In this document: positions 25,200 through 33,125 of the stretch, piece by piece | How the letters are laid out: each line of letters opens with the position of its first letter | How positions within the stretch are numbered: the stretch's first letter is position 1 | Source: UBA7803 sp041686955 | GTDB lineage: Bacteria; Pseudomonadota; Gammaproteobacteria; Pseudomonadales; Azotimanducaceae | Length of the DNA stretch: 48,433 nucleotides | Direction of reading: 5' to 3' | Assembly: GCA_041686955.1 (NCBI GenBank) | Contig: JAWLCV010000028.1 | Location: 1-48,433, forward strand | The notes under the pieces: model-generated | Databases searched by the model: none | Told to the model about the DNA's origin: nothing | What the model saw: the letters and a program-made list of their open reading frames with translations, nothing else | Program-made: the position numbers and the translations under genes

Positions 25200-27221
25200 A
25201 TGTTCGCACGGAGCGCCCGCCGCACGACCCTCATCGTCCTCTCTTCCTTCCTGTTCGCAGCGTGTTCCGGCAGCGCCGGGACGAGCGGCTCCGGGGACCC
25301 GCCGCCGGACGGCGAGCCCATTCGACTGTCCGGCAGCATTGGCGACGGCCCTGTGACCGGAGCCGAGGTCCGTGTGACGGACGCTGATGGGGCGCTGCTG
25401 GAGCAGACCGTCAGCGACGAGCTGGCGGGCTACCGGCTGAGCCTCGCGAGCGACGTCTCGCTGCCCGCGCTGATCGAAGCCACCGGGGGCACGGACCTGG
25501 TGACCGGGCGGCCCCTGGACTTCACGCTGCTGGGCGCCGCCACCGCCACGGGCAACCTCACCGTCAATGTCTCGCCTCTCACGACCCTGGCGGTCCGGGC
25601 GGCGCAGTGCATGGAGGGCGGTGTCACCGACGCGAACCTGAGCACCGCCTGGGACCGCATTCACGAGACCCTCGCCCTGGGTATCGACCCCGCGCTGGTG
25701 GCGGATCCCATGAGGGAGCCGGTGACGACCGCCAACGTCGAGGCCGTGGTGCTGGCGAACGAGGCGTTGGGGGAAGCGGTGCGGCGCACGGTGCAGGCGT
25801 TGTCCGCGGCGGCGCCTGCCGGCGGTGACGAGGTGCTGACCCAGCTCGGCTGCGCGCTGGTGCCCAAGGCCGCCGTCGGCGACCCGGCGGATCCCCGGCT
25901 GCTGGCCACCTTCCGCGCGGCGGAGCTCGCCGTGCGGCTGGAAACTCTGGCCGGACGGCTCGAGGTGGACGGAACCTCCGCCGTGAGCCGGATGAACGAC
26001 GCCATCCGCGCCGTCATGCCCGGGTTCGCGGCGCCGGCGGTGGATCAGGTCGCCGTGACGGAGGCGGCCCGGACCCAGGCGGTGGCGCTGATTTCCCTGC
26101 TGCACGAAGTCGCCGGCAGCGCCGAGCTCGTGCGCCTGGCGGGGACGCTGGACACCGCCGCGGCCACCGAGGCGGCCGATGCGGTGGATGCCGCGCTCAC
26201 CGCCGCCCTGCACGGCGATCTGCAGGCTCTCACCACCAATCTGGCCCTGGCGGACGACGCCACCGTGGCGGAGATCGAGCAGCGGGCCGTGCAGCAGCAG
26301 ACCGCTGCCAGACCGGTGCTCTCCCTGGCCGCGACCCCGGTTCAGGTGGCCGCCGGCGCCAGCGCCACCTTGTCCTGGGCCTCCAGCGGCGCCGAGCGCT
26401 GCGTCGCCGGCGGCGGCTGGGACGGCCAGGTGGCATCGGAAGGGGTGTTCGAGACCCCGGCTCTGCAGAGCGACACCACCTTCGAGCTCGCGTGCGCCGG
26501 CGTCGGGGGCACCACGGCCTCCAGGGTGACGGTGACCGTGGACGGCGAGCCGGTCGGCGAGCCTGCCCCTCTGCCGGAACCGACTCCGGAACCGACACCA
26601 GAGCCCACGCCCACACCGGAGCCGACGCCGGAACCCACGCCGGAACCGACCCCCGTACCCGAGCCCACGCCGGAGCCGACCCCGGAACCCGAGCCCACGC
26701 CGGAACCAGAGCCCACGCCGGAACCTGCGCCCCAGCCGTCGGTGAACCTGACCGCCGCAGACGACCTGGTGCCCAGCGGCGGCACCACGGCCCTGACCTG
26801 GAGCGCAGCCGACGCCGACACCTGCAGCGCCAGCGGCGGCTGGAGCGGTGCCCGGAACACCGGCGGCAGCGAGACGGTGGGCCCCCTGTATCAGCGCACC
26901 ACCTACAGCCTGAGCTGCAGCGGCGCCGGCGGCAACGCGGTGGCCATGATCTCGGTGTCGGTGAACGGCGAGGTGGCGTTGCAGTGGCAGGCGCCCACCC
27001 AGAACGTGGACGGCACCCCGCTCACCGACCTGGCCGGCTACAAGATCTATTACGGCCTCGCCAGCCGCGACTACGCCGAGCAGTTGGACGTGAGCTCGGC
27101 GGGAGCGACCAGCTACGCCCTGACCCTGCCCTCCGGGGCGTACTACTTCGCCATGACCGCGCTGGACGCAGACGGCAACGAGAGCGCCTACTCCAACGAG
27201 GTGGTGAAGACGGTGAACTGA
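25200..27221 (+). CDS. Large lipoprotein with PEPT linker and fibronectin-like C-terminus
   Basis: 673 residues. A lipobox ending in LFAAC gives lipidated Cys22. Residues 40-110 resemble a carboxypeptidase-regulatory-like beta domain. A long Ala-rich helical region (about 120-375) follows. An Ig-like module (about 378-455, PVQVAAGASATLSWASSGAE) is followed by a Pro-Glu-Pro-Thr linker (about 458-512). A second Ig-like module of the same type has a similar GGWDG/GGWSG segment, and a fibronectin-III-like domain (LAGYKIYYGLA) ends the protein. Wall-spanning linkers of this kind expose the C-terminal part outside the cell. Adhesive or surface binding role is inferred. Confidence 0.83.
   Translation: MFARSARRTTLIVLSSFLFAACSGSAGTSGSGDPPPDGEPIRLSGSIGDGPVTGAEVRVTDADGALLEQTVSDELAGYRLSLASDVSLPALIEATGGTDLVTGRPLDFTLLGAATATGNLTVNVSPLTTLAVRAAQCMEGGVTDANLSTAWDRIHETLALGIDPALVADPMREPVTTANVEAVVLANEALGEAVRRTVQALSAAAPAGGDEVLTQLGCALVPKAAVGDPADPRLLATFRAAELAVRLETLAGRLEVDGTSAVSRMNDAIRAVMPGFAAPAVDQVAVTEAARTQAVALISLLHEVAGSAELVRLAGTLDTAAATEAADAVDAALTAALHGDLQALTTNLALADDATVAEIEQRAVQQQTAARPVLSLAATPVQVAAGASATLSWASSGAERCVAGGGWDGQVASEGVFETPALQSDTTFELACAGVGGTTASRVTVTVDGEPVGEPAPLPEPTPEPTPEPTPTPEPTPEPTPEPTPVPEPTPEPTPEPEPTPEPEPTPEPAPQPSVNLTAADDLVPSGGTTALTWSAADADTCSASGGWSGARNTGGSETVGPLYQRTTYSLSCSGAGGNAVAMISVSVNGEVALQWQAPTQNVDGTPLTDLAGYKIYYGLASRDYAEQLDVSSAGATSYALTLPSGAYYFAMTALDADGNESAYSNEVVKTVN
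26574..26733 (+). repeat. PEPT low-complexity coding repeat
   Basis: A run of degenerate 12-bp units encoding Pro-Glu-Pro-Thr, with Thr-Pro, Val-Pro and Glu variants, links two Ig-like modules. Codons vary at third positions (CCG/CCA, GAA/GAG, ACG/ACC), so it is not a fresh tandem array. It encodes an extended linker. Confidence 0.9.
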
Positions 27222-27231
27222 CCGGGCGGCG

Positions 27232-28866
27232 CTACGGCACCTCGATCCGGCCGAGCAGCCAGTCGGCTACCGACGGGTCCCGCAGTCCGCCGTAGGCCAG
27301 GGTCGCCGGAGCGAGGCGGGTGCGCAGGAAGGCGTCCGCCACCGCTTCCGGCACGTGCTCCAGGAGCAGCCGGGCTTGAAGCATCACCGCCATCCGCTCG
27401 GCGCGAATGCGCGCCGTGAAGGGATCGGCTGGCTCTGCGAGCTCCGCCTCGAGCGCGTCCAGCGCGGCATCGAATTCCCGGTGCCGGCCGCGGACCTCCG
27501 CCAGCACCGCCAGGAAGGTCTGCAGCACGTCGGGGGAGCGATCCACGGCGCGCATCATGTCCAGGCACTGCACGTTGCCGCTGCCCTCCCAGATGCTGTT
27601 CACCGGGGCCTCCCGATACAGCCGCGGCAGCACGTTCTCCTCCACGTACCCGAGCCCGCCCAGGCACTCCTGGGCCTCGTTCACGTGCCCGGGCGCTCGC
27701 TTGCAGATCCAGTACTTGCCGAGCGCCGTGGCCAACCGCACCAGATGTGCGTCCTCCTGGTCGCGGCCGCCGGCATCGAGCGCCGCCGCCACCCGGAACA
27801 CCAGCCACAGAGCCGCCTCCGTCTCCAGGAGCAGATCGGCGGCCACGTTGCGCATGAGCGGCTGATCCGCCAGCTTCTTTCCCGATACTTCGCGGTGGCG
27901 GATGTGGTGGATCACCTGGATCATGGCCTGGCGCATGATGGCGGTGGAGCCCACCATGCAGTTGAAGCGGGTCAAGGCCACCATCTCGATGATGGTTGGG
28001 ACGCCGCGCCCGGGCTCGCCGAGCAGCCAGGCGAAGGCGTTGTGGAACTCCACCTCCGAGGAGGCGTTCGAGCGATTACCCAGCTTGTCCTTGAGCCGCT
28101 GCAGCCGGAATCCGTTGCGGCTGCCGTCCGGCCGCCAGCGCGGCAGCAGAAAGCACGACAGTCCTTCCGCCGTCTGTGCCAGGGTCAGGAAGGCGTCGCT
28201 CATGGGGGCGGAGCAGAACCACTTGTGGCCGGTGAGCTCGAAGCACTCGGCGCCGCCCACGGCCTCGTTCTGCGGCGTGGCCCGGGTGGTGTTGGCTCGC
28301 ACGTCGGTGCCGCCCTGCTTCTCGGTCATGGCCATGCCGATGGTCACCCCGGCTTTCTCCGCCGCGGGCCGGTTGGCGGGGTCGTAGCGGCGGGAGAGGA
28401 TCCTCGGAATCCATTCGTCCGCCACCGCCCGGTTGGCCCGGAGAGAGGGAATGCTGGCGTAGGTCATGGTGAGGGGGCAGTCCGTGCCGGAGTCCGCCTG
28501 GTTGTGCAGAAGCTCCAGGGCCGCCCGCGCCGTGTGCCCCGCGGGCTGGCCCTCCCAGGCCAGGGAGTGCACGCCGTGGGCAATGGCGGTGCTCATGAGC
28601 GCGTGATACGAGGGATGGAAGACCACCTCGTCGATGCGCCGCCCATAGGCGTCGTGGGTGGCGAGCTCCGGCGGGAAGCGGTTGGCCAGGCGGCCGTGCT
28701 CCGTCAGCTCGCCGCCTGCCAGGGCGCCGTAGGCGGTGAGGGCCGGCCTGGCCCAGGCGGCGCCGAAGCGCTCCACCACTTCCCTGAGGCTCGCGTCGCA
28801 GGTGAACAGGTTGATGGGCCCGAGCGGCCCCGGCTGGTTGAAGACCTCGTGGGTGTCGAAGCTCAT
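27232..28866 (-). CDS. aidB: AidB-like acyl-CoA dehydrogenase-family protein
   Basis: 544 residues, close to E. coli AidB (541). Diagnostic blocks are FNQPGPLGPINLFTCD at the N-terminus, MTEKQGGTDVRANTT, GHKWFCSAPMSDAFL and the late QECLGGLGYVEENVLPRLYR with VNSIWEGSGNVQCLD. AidB binds FAD and DNA and limits alkylation damage; isovaleryl-CoA dehydrogenase activity is reported as weak. The internal ATG at 28866 is chosen because it has GGGAG upstream and matches the AidB N-terminus. Convergent with the PEPT lipoprotein (10 bp) and divergent from yceH. No ada or alkB gene is nearby. Confidence 0.93.
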   Translation of the reverse strand: MSFDTHEVFNQPGPLGPINLFTCDASLREVVERFGAAWARPALTAYGALAGGELTEHGRLANRFPPELATHDAYGRRIDEVVFHPSYHALMSTAIAHGVHSLAWEGQPAGHTARAALELLHNQADSGTDCPLTMTYASIPSLRANRAVADEWIPRILSRRYDPANRPAAEKAGVTIGMAMTEKQGGTDVRANTTRATPQNEAVGGAECFELTGHKWFCSAPMSDAFLTLAQTAEGLSCFLLPRWRPDGSRNGFRLQRLKDKLGNRSNASSEVEFHNAFAWLLGEPGRGVPTIIEMVALTRFNCMVGSTAIMRQAMIQVIHHIRHREVSGKKLADQPLMRNVAADLLLETEAALWLVFRVAAALDAGGRDQEDAHLVRLATALGKYWICKRAPGHVNEAQECLGGLGYVEENVLPRLYREAPVNSIWEGSGNVQCLDMMRAVDRSPDVLQTFLAVLAEVRGRHREFDAALDALEAELAEPADPFTARIRAERMAVMLQARLLLEHVPEAVADAFLRTRLAPATLAYGGLRDPSVADWLLGRIEVP

Positions 28867-28988
28867 CGGGCGCTCCCGGTTGTGGCGCCGCTGCATTGAA
28901 CCGCGGATGCCGGCGCCGCTCAAACGCTGCGAATGACAGGGCCGGGCGGGACGGGTAACGTGCTCCGGCCGCCAGCCGAGGAGCCACC

Positions 28989-29666
28989 ATGAACATCCTG
29001 CTCGACCCCGTCGAGGCCCGCGTGATCGGCAGCCTGATGGAGAAATCCGTGGTCACGCCGGAGCAGTACCCGCTGTCGCTGAACGCGCTGGTGAGCGCGT
29101 GCAACCAGAAAAGCGGCCGCGAGCCGGTGATGAACCTGTCCGAGCGCGAGGTTCAGGATGCCTTGGATCGGCTCGCCAAACGTTACCTGGTGCGGGAGAA
29201 GACGGGCTTCGGCAGCCGGGTAGCGAAGTATCACTACCGGCTGTACAACGACGAGATCGGCGATTTCCGCTTCTCGGACGCGGACCGGGCGGTTGTCTGC
29301 CTGCTGCTGCTGCGCGGTACCCAGACGCCGGGTGAGCTGCGGTCCCGCGCCGGCCGGCTGTACCCCTTCGCCGACGTGGCCGAGGTGGAGGCGACCCTGG
29401 AGCGGCTGATGAGCTACGAGCAGGGCCCGTTCGTGGCGCCGCTGCCGCGGCAGCCGGGGCACCGGGAGGTGCGCTTCGCCCACCTGTTCAGCGGCGAGCC
29501 GGAGCCGAGCCGCGAGTCGGAGACGCAACCGGGCTCGGTGGAGGCTGCCACGCCTTCGCGGCAGCCCGCCGACACCGCCCAGCGGCTGGCCCGGCTGGAG
29601 CAGCGGGTGGCGGCCCTGGAAGCCGCGCTGGCCGGGGTGCTCGAGGGGCGGCAACCGGGGCCGTGA
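28989..29666 (+). CDS. yceH: YceH (DUF480) family protein
   Basis: 225 residues, the usual length. The N-terminus ARVIGSLMEKSVVTPEQYPL, SLNALVSACNQKS and RYLVREKTGFGSRVAKYHYR are the conserved DUF480 blocks, forming two winged-helix-like domains. The C-terminal about 40 residues form a predicted coiled coil (TAQRLARLEQRVAALEAAL). Biological role unknown. GAGGAG precedes the ATG, and the ZIP transporter gene overlaps its stop (GTGA). Confidence 0.94.
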   Translation: MNILLDPVEARVIGSLMEKSVVTPEQYPLSLNALVSACNQKSGREPVMNLSEREVQDALDRLAKRYLVREKTGFGSRVAKYHYRLYNDEIGDFRFSDADRAVVCLLLLRGTQTPGELRSRAGRLYPFADVAEVEATLERLMSYEQGPFVAPLPRQPGHREVRFAHLFSGEPEPSRESETQPGSVEAATPSRQPADTAQRLARLEQRVAALEAALAGVLEGRQPGP

Positions 29667-30448
29667 GCGGAAACCTGCAGACCCTGCTCGACGCTCTGTG
29701 GGCCAGCTTCGCCGCCGGGCTCGGGACCTCCGTCGGTGCCCTGGCGGTGTGGGCGTCGGGGCCGCTGTCGGCGCGGGCGGAGAACGTGATGCTCAGCGTA
29801 GCCGCCGGAGTGATGCTGGCGGCCTCGCTGTTCGGTCTGCTGCAGCCCGCGGTGAGTCTGGCGACGAACCAGCTCGGCGGAGCGATGCCCGGGGTGCTCG
29901 TGGTGATCGCCGGGCTCATGTTCGGCGGCTATGGCCTGCACGTGCTGCACCGGAGCATTCCCCACGAGCACTTCCACACCGGCCACGAGGGGCCCGCTTC
30001 GGAGCGCGTGCGCCGCATCTGGCTGTTCGTCATCGCCATCTCGCTGCACAACTTTCCCGAAGGAATGGCCGTGGGCGTGGCGTTCGCCCACGGCGACGAG
30101 AGCGTGGCTCTGCCGCTGGCCGTGGGCATCGGTCTGCAGAACGTTCCCGAGGGGCTCGCGGTGGCGGTGTCGCTGGTGGCCGCCGGCTACGGCCGAGCCA
30201 CCGCGTTCCTGGCATCGAGCCTCACGGGTCTCATCGAGCCGCTGGGCGGGCTGGTGGGCGGCTCCGCCGTCTGGCTCGCCGAGGCCCTGCTGGCGCCGGT
30301 GCTGGCCATGGCGGCGGGCGCCATGCTCTTCATCATCAGCGACGAGATCATCCCCGAGACCCACCGCTCCGGCCTCCAGCACGTGGCGACCCTGTCGCTG
30401 ATGGCCGGGTTCTCGCTGATGATGGCGCTGGACGCGCTGCTCGGCTGA
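29663..30448 (+). CDS. ZIP-family divalent metal transporter
   Basis: 261 residues with about eight hydrophobic helices. The two metal-site helices are present: VIAISLHNFPEGMAVGVAFAHG, which is the signature HNFPEG, and GIGLQNVPEGLAVAV with the partner NVPEG. The His-rich loop HEHFHTGHEG lies between helices 3 and 4. It imports zinc, iron or manganese across the inner membrane. GTG start overlapping the yceH stop, so it is translationally coupled to it. Confidence 0.93.
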   Translation: MSGNLQTLLDALWASFAAGLGTSVGALAVWASGPLSARAENVMLSVAAGVMLAASLFGLLQPAVSLATNQLGGAMPGVLVVIAGLMFGGYGLHVLHRSIPHEHFHTGHEGPASERVRRIWLFVIAISLHNFPEGMAVGVAFAHGDESVALPLAVGIGLQNVPEGLAVAVSLVAAGYGRATAFLASSLTGLIEPLGGLVGGSAVWLAEALLAPVLAMAAGAMLFIISDEIIPETHRSGLQHVATLSLMAGFSLMMALDALLG

Positions 30449-30463
30449 TGGAGGAGGCATCCC

Positions 30464-31456
30464 GTGGCTGACGGCTCTGGAAGTTCCGCGCCGCCGACCC
30501 TCTCGCCGGGCGCGGAGATGGTGGCCAACCGTCTGCGCAAGAACGTCAAGCGGCTGGCAGGCTGGCGCCGGCGGCAGGGCGTTACCTGCTACCGGGTCTA
30601 CGATGCCGACCTGCCGGAGTACGCCGCCGCCGTGGACTGCTACGAGGAGGCCACGGGAGCGGAGCGGAGGTTCCTGCACGTGCAGGAATACCAGGCGCCG
30701 AAGGCGATCCCCGAGGATGTCACCCAGCGGCGCCTCGGCGAGCTGCTGGACGCGGCTCGGGCGGTGTTCGACGTGGGGCCGGAGCAGGTGGCGGTGAAGA
30801 CCCGGGTCAGGGCCAAGGGCGGGAGCAAGTACGGGCGCATGGGCCACCGCGGCGAGCGGATACTGGTGCGGGAAGGCCCGGTGCTGCTGGAGGTCGACCT
30901 CTTCGATTACCTCGACACGGGCCTGTTTCTCGACCACCGGCCGGTGCGGCTGTCCATCGGCCGGCGCGCTGCCGGCACCCGATTCCTCAACCTCTTCTGC
31001 TACACCGGCAGCGCCACGGTGCACGCCGCCGCCGGCGGCGCGGTGGCGTCCGTGAGCGTGGATCTCTCCGCCACCTACCTCACGTGGGCGGCGCGGAACC
31101 TCGAGCACAACGGGTTGCAGGGTCCCGCGCACCGCCTGGTGCAGGGCGACGTGATGTCCTGGCTCGCCGCCGACCGCGGTCAGTACGATCTGATCTTCTG
31201 CGACCCGCCCACCTTCTCCAACTCGAAACGGGCGGCGGATTTCGACGTGCAGCGGGACCACGTTCGCCTGCTTCGCCTGGCCGTGGCGCGGCTCGCGCCC
31301 GGCGGCCTGCTGTTGTTCTCCAACAACTTCCGCCGCTTCCGCCTCGACGAGGCGGCGGTCGCCCGATTCGCCCAGGCCACCGAGATAAGCCGTGACACGC
31401 TGGATCCCGATTTCGCTCGGAATCCGCGGATACATCGGTGTTGGGAGGTGAGGTAG
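30464..31456 (+). CDS. rlmK: Stand-alone RlmK-like 23S rRNA methyltransferase
   Basis: 330 residues, matching the C-terminal half of the fused RlmKL protein. It has the start region NRLRKNVKRLAGWRR and YRVYDADLPEY, the pre-SAM block DLFDYLDTGLFLDHRPVR, SAM motif NLFCYTGSATVHAA and the DPPTFSNSKR active loop. RlmK makes m7G2069 in 23S rRNA. The THUMP and RlmL (m2G2445) parts are absent, so those would have to lie elsewhere. GGAGGAGG precedes GTG 30464. Probably in one unit with yceH and the ZIP gene. Confidence 0.88.
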   Translation: MADGSGSSAPPTLSPGAEMVANRLRKNVKRLAGWRRRQGVTCYRVYDADLPEYAAAVDCYEEATGAERRFLHVQEYQAPKAIPEDVTQRRLGELLDAARAVFDVGPEQVAVKTRVRAKGGSKYGRMGHRGERILVREGPVLLEVDLFDYLDTGLFLDHRPVRLSIGRRAAGTRFLNLFCYTGSATVHAAAGGAVASVSVDLSATYLTWAARNLEHNGLQGPAHRLVQGDVMSWLAADRGQYDLIFCDPPTFSNSKRAADFDVQRDHVRLLRLAVARLAPGGLLLFSNNFRRFRLDEAAVARFAQATEISRDTLDPDFARNPRIHRCWEVR

Positions 31457-31462
31457 GGCGTC

Positions 31463-31631
31463 GCTGTCCGCTATCCGCTGTCCGCGATCCGCTGGAGGGC
31501 TATCGGCTGTCAGCGATCGGCTGTCGGCAAGAGGGCCATCGCCAGATTCTGGCGATATGCTTCTTGCTGATAGCCGAAAGCCGATGGCTGTCCGCCTTCC
31601 TGCGGAAGGCGGATAGCGGATAGCGGACAGC
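31463..31631. repeat. Palindromic repeat element with heptamer arms (copy B)
   Basis: Fills most of the 317-bp gap after the rlmK-like gene. Outer arms are 17-bp perfect inverted repeats (31463-31479 and 31615-31631) built of heptamers GCTGTCC/GCTATCC and GGATAGC/GGACAGC. The centre is TCGCCAGA-T-TCTGGCGA (31539-31555) enclosed by GCAAGA/TCTTGC. The core matches copy A at 7369-7465. No ORF is credible inside. A MITE- or BIME-like dispersed repeat is the best description. Confidence 0.8.
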
Positions 31632-31704
31632 GAAACTCAAACATCAATGACAAGCCACCGCGCACCTCCCAGCATTCGCCACTCGGGCGTGCTGTGACAC
31701 GACC

Positions 31705-31727
31705 GCGGCCGGTCTCGCGCCGGCCGC
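31705..31727. other. Perfect hairpin in the YfaZ-like gene leader
   Basis: GCGGCCGG (31705-31712) and CCGGCCGC (31720-31727) form a perfect 8-bp stem around a 7-nt loop, 46 bp before the YfaZ-like start codon. No T-tract follows. It could be a leader structure or part of the upstream terminator; the sequence alone does not decide. The remaining 31632-31704 stretch shows nothing recognisable. Confidence 0.4.
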
Positions 31728-31773
31728 CTGCCGCCGACCCCTGGCCGCAACTCGCTGATCATGGAGGTGCAAC

Positions 31774-32370
31774 ATGAGGATCCGGGACCTGCTCGTGGCT
31801 GCTTGTGTCGTGCTGCCCATCGTGTCCGCAGACACGTGGGCGGACGAGGCCACGGCGTTGCTGGGCAACGAGCACGGCGAGCTCATCTACAGCCGCGGTG
31901 TCGACATGAACCAGTTGCCCGACGGGCGCGTGTCGCTCGGGCTGCTGATGACGGAGGACAACAACACCATGGCCCACGGCACCCTGTCCGCGGGGGTGCT
32001 GCCCGGCGCACGTCCTCTGGACGTGCGCATCGGTGCGCGGATCTATCTGGTCAATCTGGTGGAGCCGGACGATGACGTGCTGGCCATCGGCTTCGGCGCC
32101 AGCGCCCGGTACCGGCTGCCGCTGGACTGGATCCCGGTGCTGGAGCGGTTCCCGTTCTACATCGCGGCCAGCATCTATTTCGCCCCGGAGATCGTGACCT
32201 CGGGTTCGAACACCGACGTGCTGGACGTGCACATCATCCGCGGCGAGCTGGAGCTCGCGCCCAACATGGAGGCGATGGTGGGGCTTCGCACCCTGGACAT
32301 CGACCGGCCCATCGGCCAGGACGACATCATCGACGAGAAGCTGTACGTGGGTCTGCGTGTCCGGTTCTAG
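31774..32370 (+). CDS. YfaZ-family outer-membrane protein
   Basis: 198 residues with a signal peptide (MRIRDLLVAACVVLPIVSA) and a series of short amphipathic strands typical of a small beta-barrel, ending in Phe (LYVGLRVRF), the usual terminal signal for BAM insertion. The layout (LNEHGELIYSRGV-like start, LPGARPLDVRIGARIYLV) is consistent with the YfaZ family. Function unknown. GGAGG precedes the ATG at good spacing. Monocistronic. Confidence 0.75.
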   Translation: MRIRDLLVAACVVLPIVSADTWADEATALLGNEHGELIYSRGVDMNQLPDGRVSLGLLMTEDNNTMAHGTLSAGVLPGARPLDVRIGARIYLVNLVEPDDDVLAIGFGASARYRLPLDWIPVLERFPFYIAASIYFAPEIVTSGSNTDVLDVHIIRGELELAPNMEAMVGLRTLDIDRPIGQDDIIDEKLYVGLRVRF

Positions 32371-32415
32371 CTCGGTCGATTGCTCCCACCCGGCCGGGGG
32401 CCGCTGTTCAGGGGG

Positions 32416-32436
32416 GGTTCCCTTCGGGGCCGAACC
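32416..32436 (+). terminator. Weak terminator-like hairpin
   Basis: GGTTC (32416-32420) pairs with GAACC (32432-32436), with an inner CC/GG pair and TTCG loop, followed by TTTG, 46 bp after the YfaZ-like stop. A short U run makes it a weak intrinsic terminator candidate. Confidence 0.4.
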
Positions 32437-32518
32437 TTTGTAAGAATGCGGAAAGGAAGAGGGATCGCCGGAGGCGTGGCGACGGCATTGCCGGCCGCGC
32501 CGGGCGTAAGAGGAGGTC

Positions 32519-33055
32519 ATGCATGCGGTAGCCCGCAACGGCCCGCTGCTCGGGCTGGTGCTCTCGCTGCTCTTGCCGCTGTGCTCAGCATGGGCGGTCA
32601 CGGCGGCAGTGGGCCAACCCGCTCCGGAAATTTCCCTCCCCTCCATCCGTTCCGACGACGAATCCATTCGGCTTTCCGATCACCGTGGCAAGGTAGTTCT
32701 GCTCGATTTCTGGTCGTCCTGGTGTGCCCCGTGCCGGCGGGCCATGCCCCACCTCGATGCGCTGCGCGAGGAGTTTCCACGCAACGACTTTGAAGTGATC
32801 GCCGTGAACGTCGATCCCGTCATCGCCGACGGCCGACGTTTCCTCGAACAGGTTTCCGTGAGTTATCCCGTGGCGGCGGACACCGCCGCAGTCACCGCCG
32901 AGCGCTATGGCGTCGCCACGCTGCCCGTGTCGTTCCTCATCGACCGGGCCGGCGTGGTGCGCCACGTCTTTCGCGGTAGCGGGACGGAGGAGGTCGATCG
33001 CCTGCGGGCGACGCTCGAGAAGTTGATCGGGGGAGGCGGCGGTATTCGGCAGTAG
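32519..33055 (+). CDS. Periplasmic TlpA-like thioredoxin-fold protein
   Basis: 178 residues with a signal peptide (cleavage near AWA-VTA) and a thioredoxin fold of the TlpA/ResA/DsbE class. The active site WCAPC (C69, C72) lies in VVLLDFWSSWCAPCRRAM, and the cis-Pro loop is GVATLPVSFLID. These proteins reduce apocytochrome c or deliver electrons for copper-site assembly. It lies directly upstream of the cytochrome oxidase genes, which need exactly such CuA and heme attachment help. GAGGAGGTC precedes the ATG. Confidence 0.9.
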   Translation: MHAVARNGPLLGLVLSLLLPLCSAWAVTAAVGQPAPEISLPSIRSDDESIRLSDHRGKVVLLDFWSSWCAPCRRAMPHLDALREEFPRNDFEVIAVNVDPVIADGRRFLEQVSVSYPVAADTAAVTAERYGVATLPVSFLIDRAGVVRHVFRGSGTEEVDRLRATLEKLIGGGGGIRQ

Positions 33056-33078
33056 TAGTTCCTGAAGGGCGCTGCGCC

Positions 33079-33098
33079 GTGGGAGCCACTGCTCCCAC
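33079..33098. other. Perfect hairpin just before the oxidase operon
   Basis: GTGGGAGC (33079-33086), CACT, GCTCCCAC (33091-33098): an 8-bp perfect stem ending directly at an ATG (33099). It could terminate the thioredoxin-like transcript, although no T-tract follows, or sit in the leader of the oxidase mRNA. It would hide a start at 33099, which supports starting subunit II at 33126. Confidence 0.55.
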
Positions 33099-33125
33099 AT
33101 GGAAAAATCTGGCTGGGGGACGACG

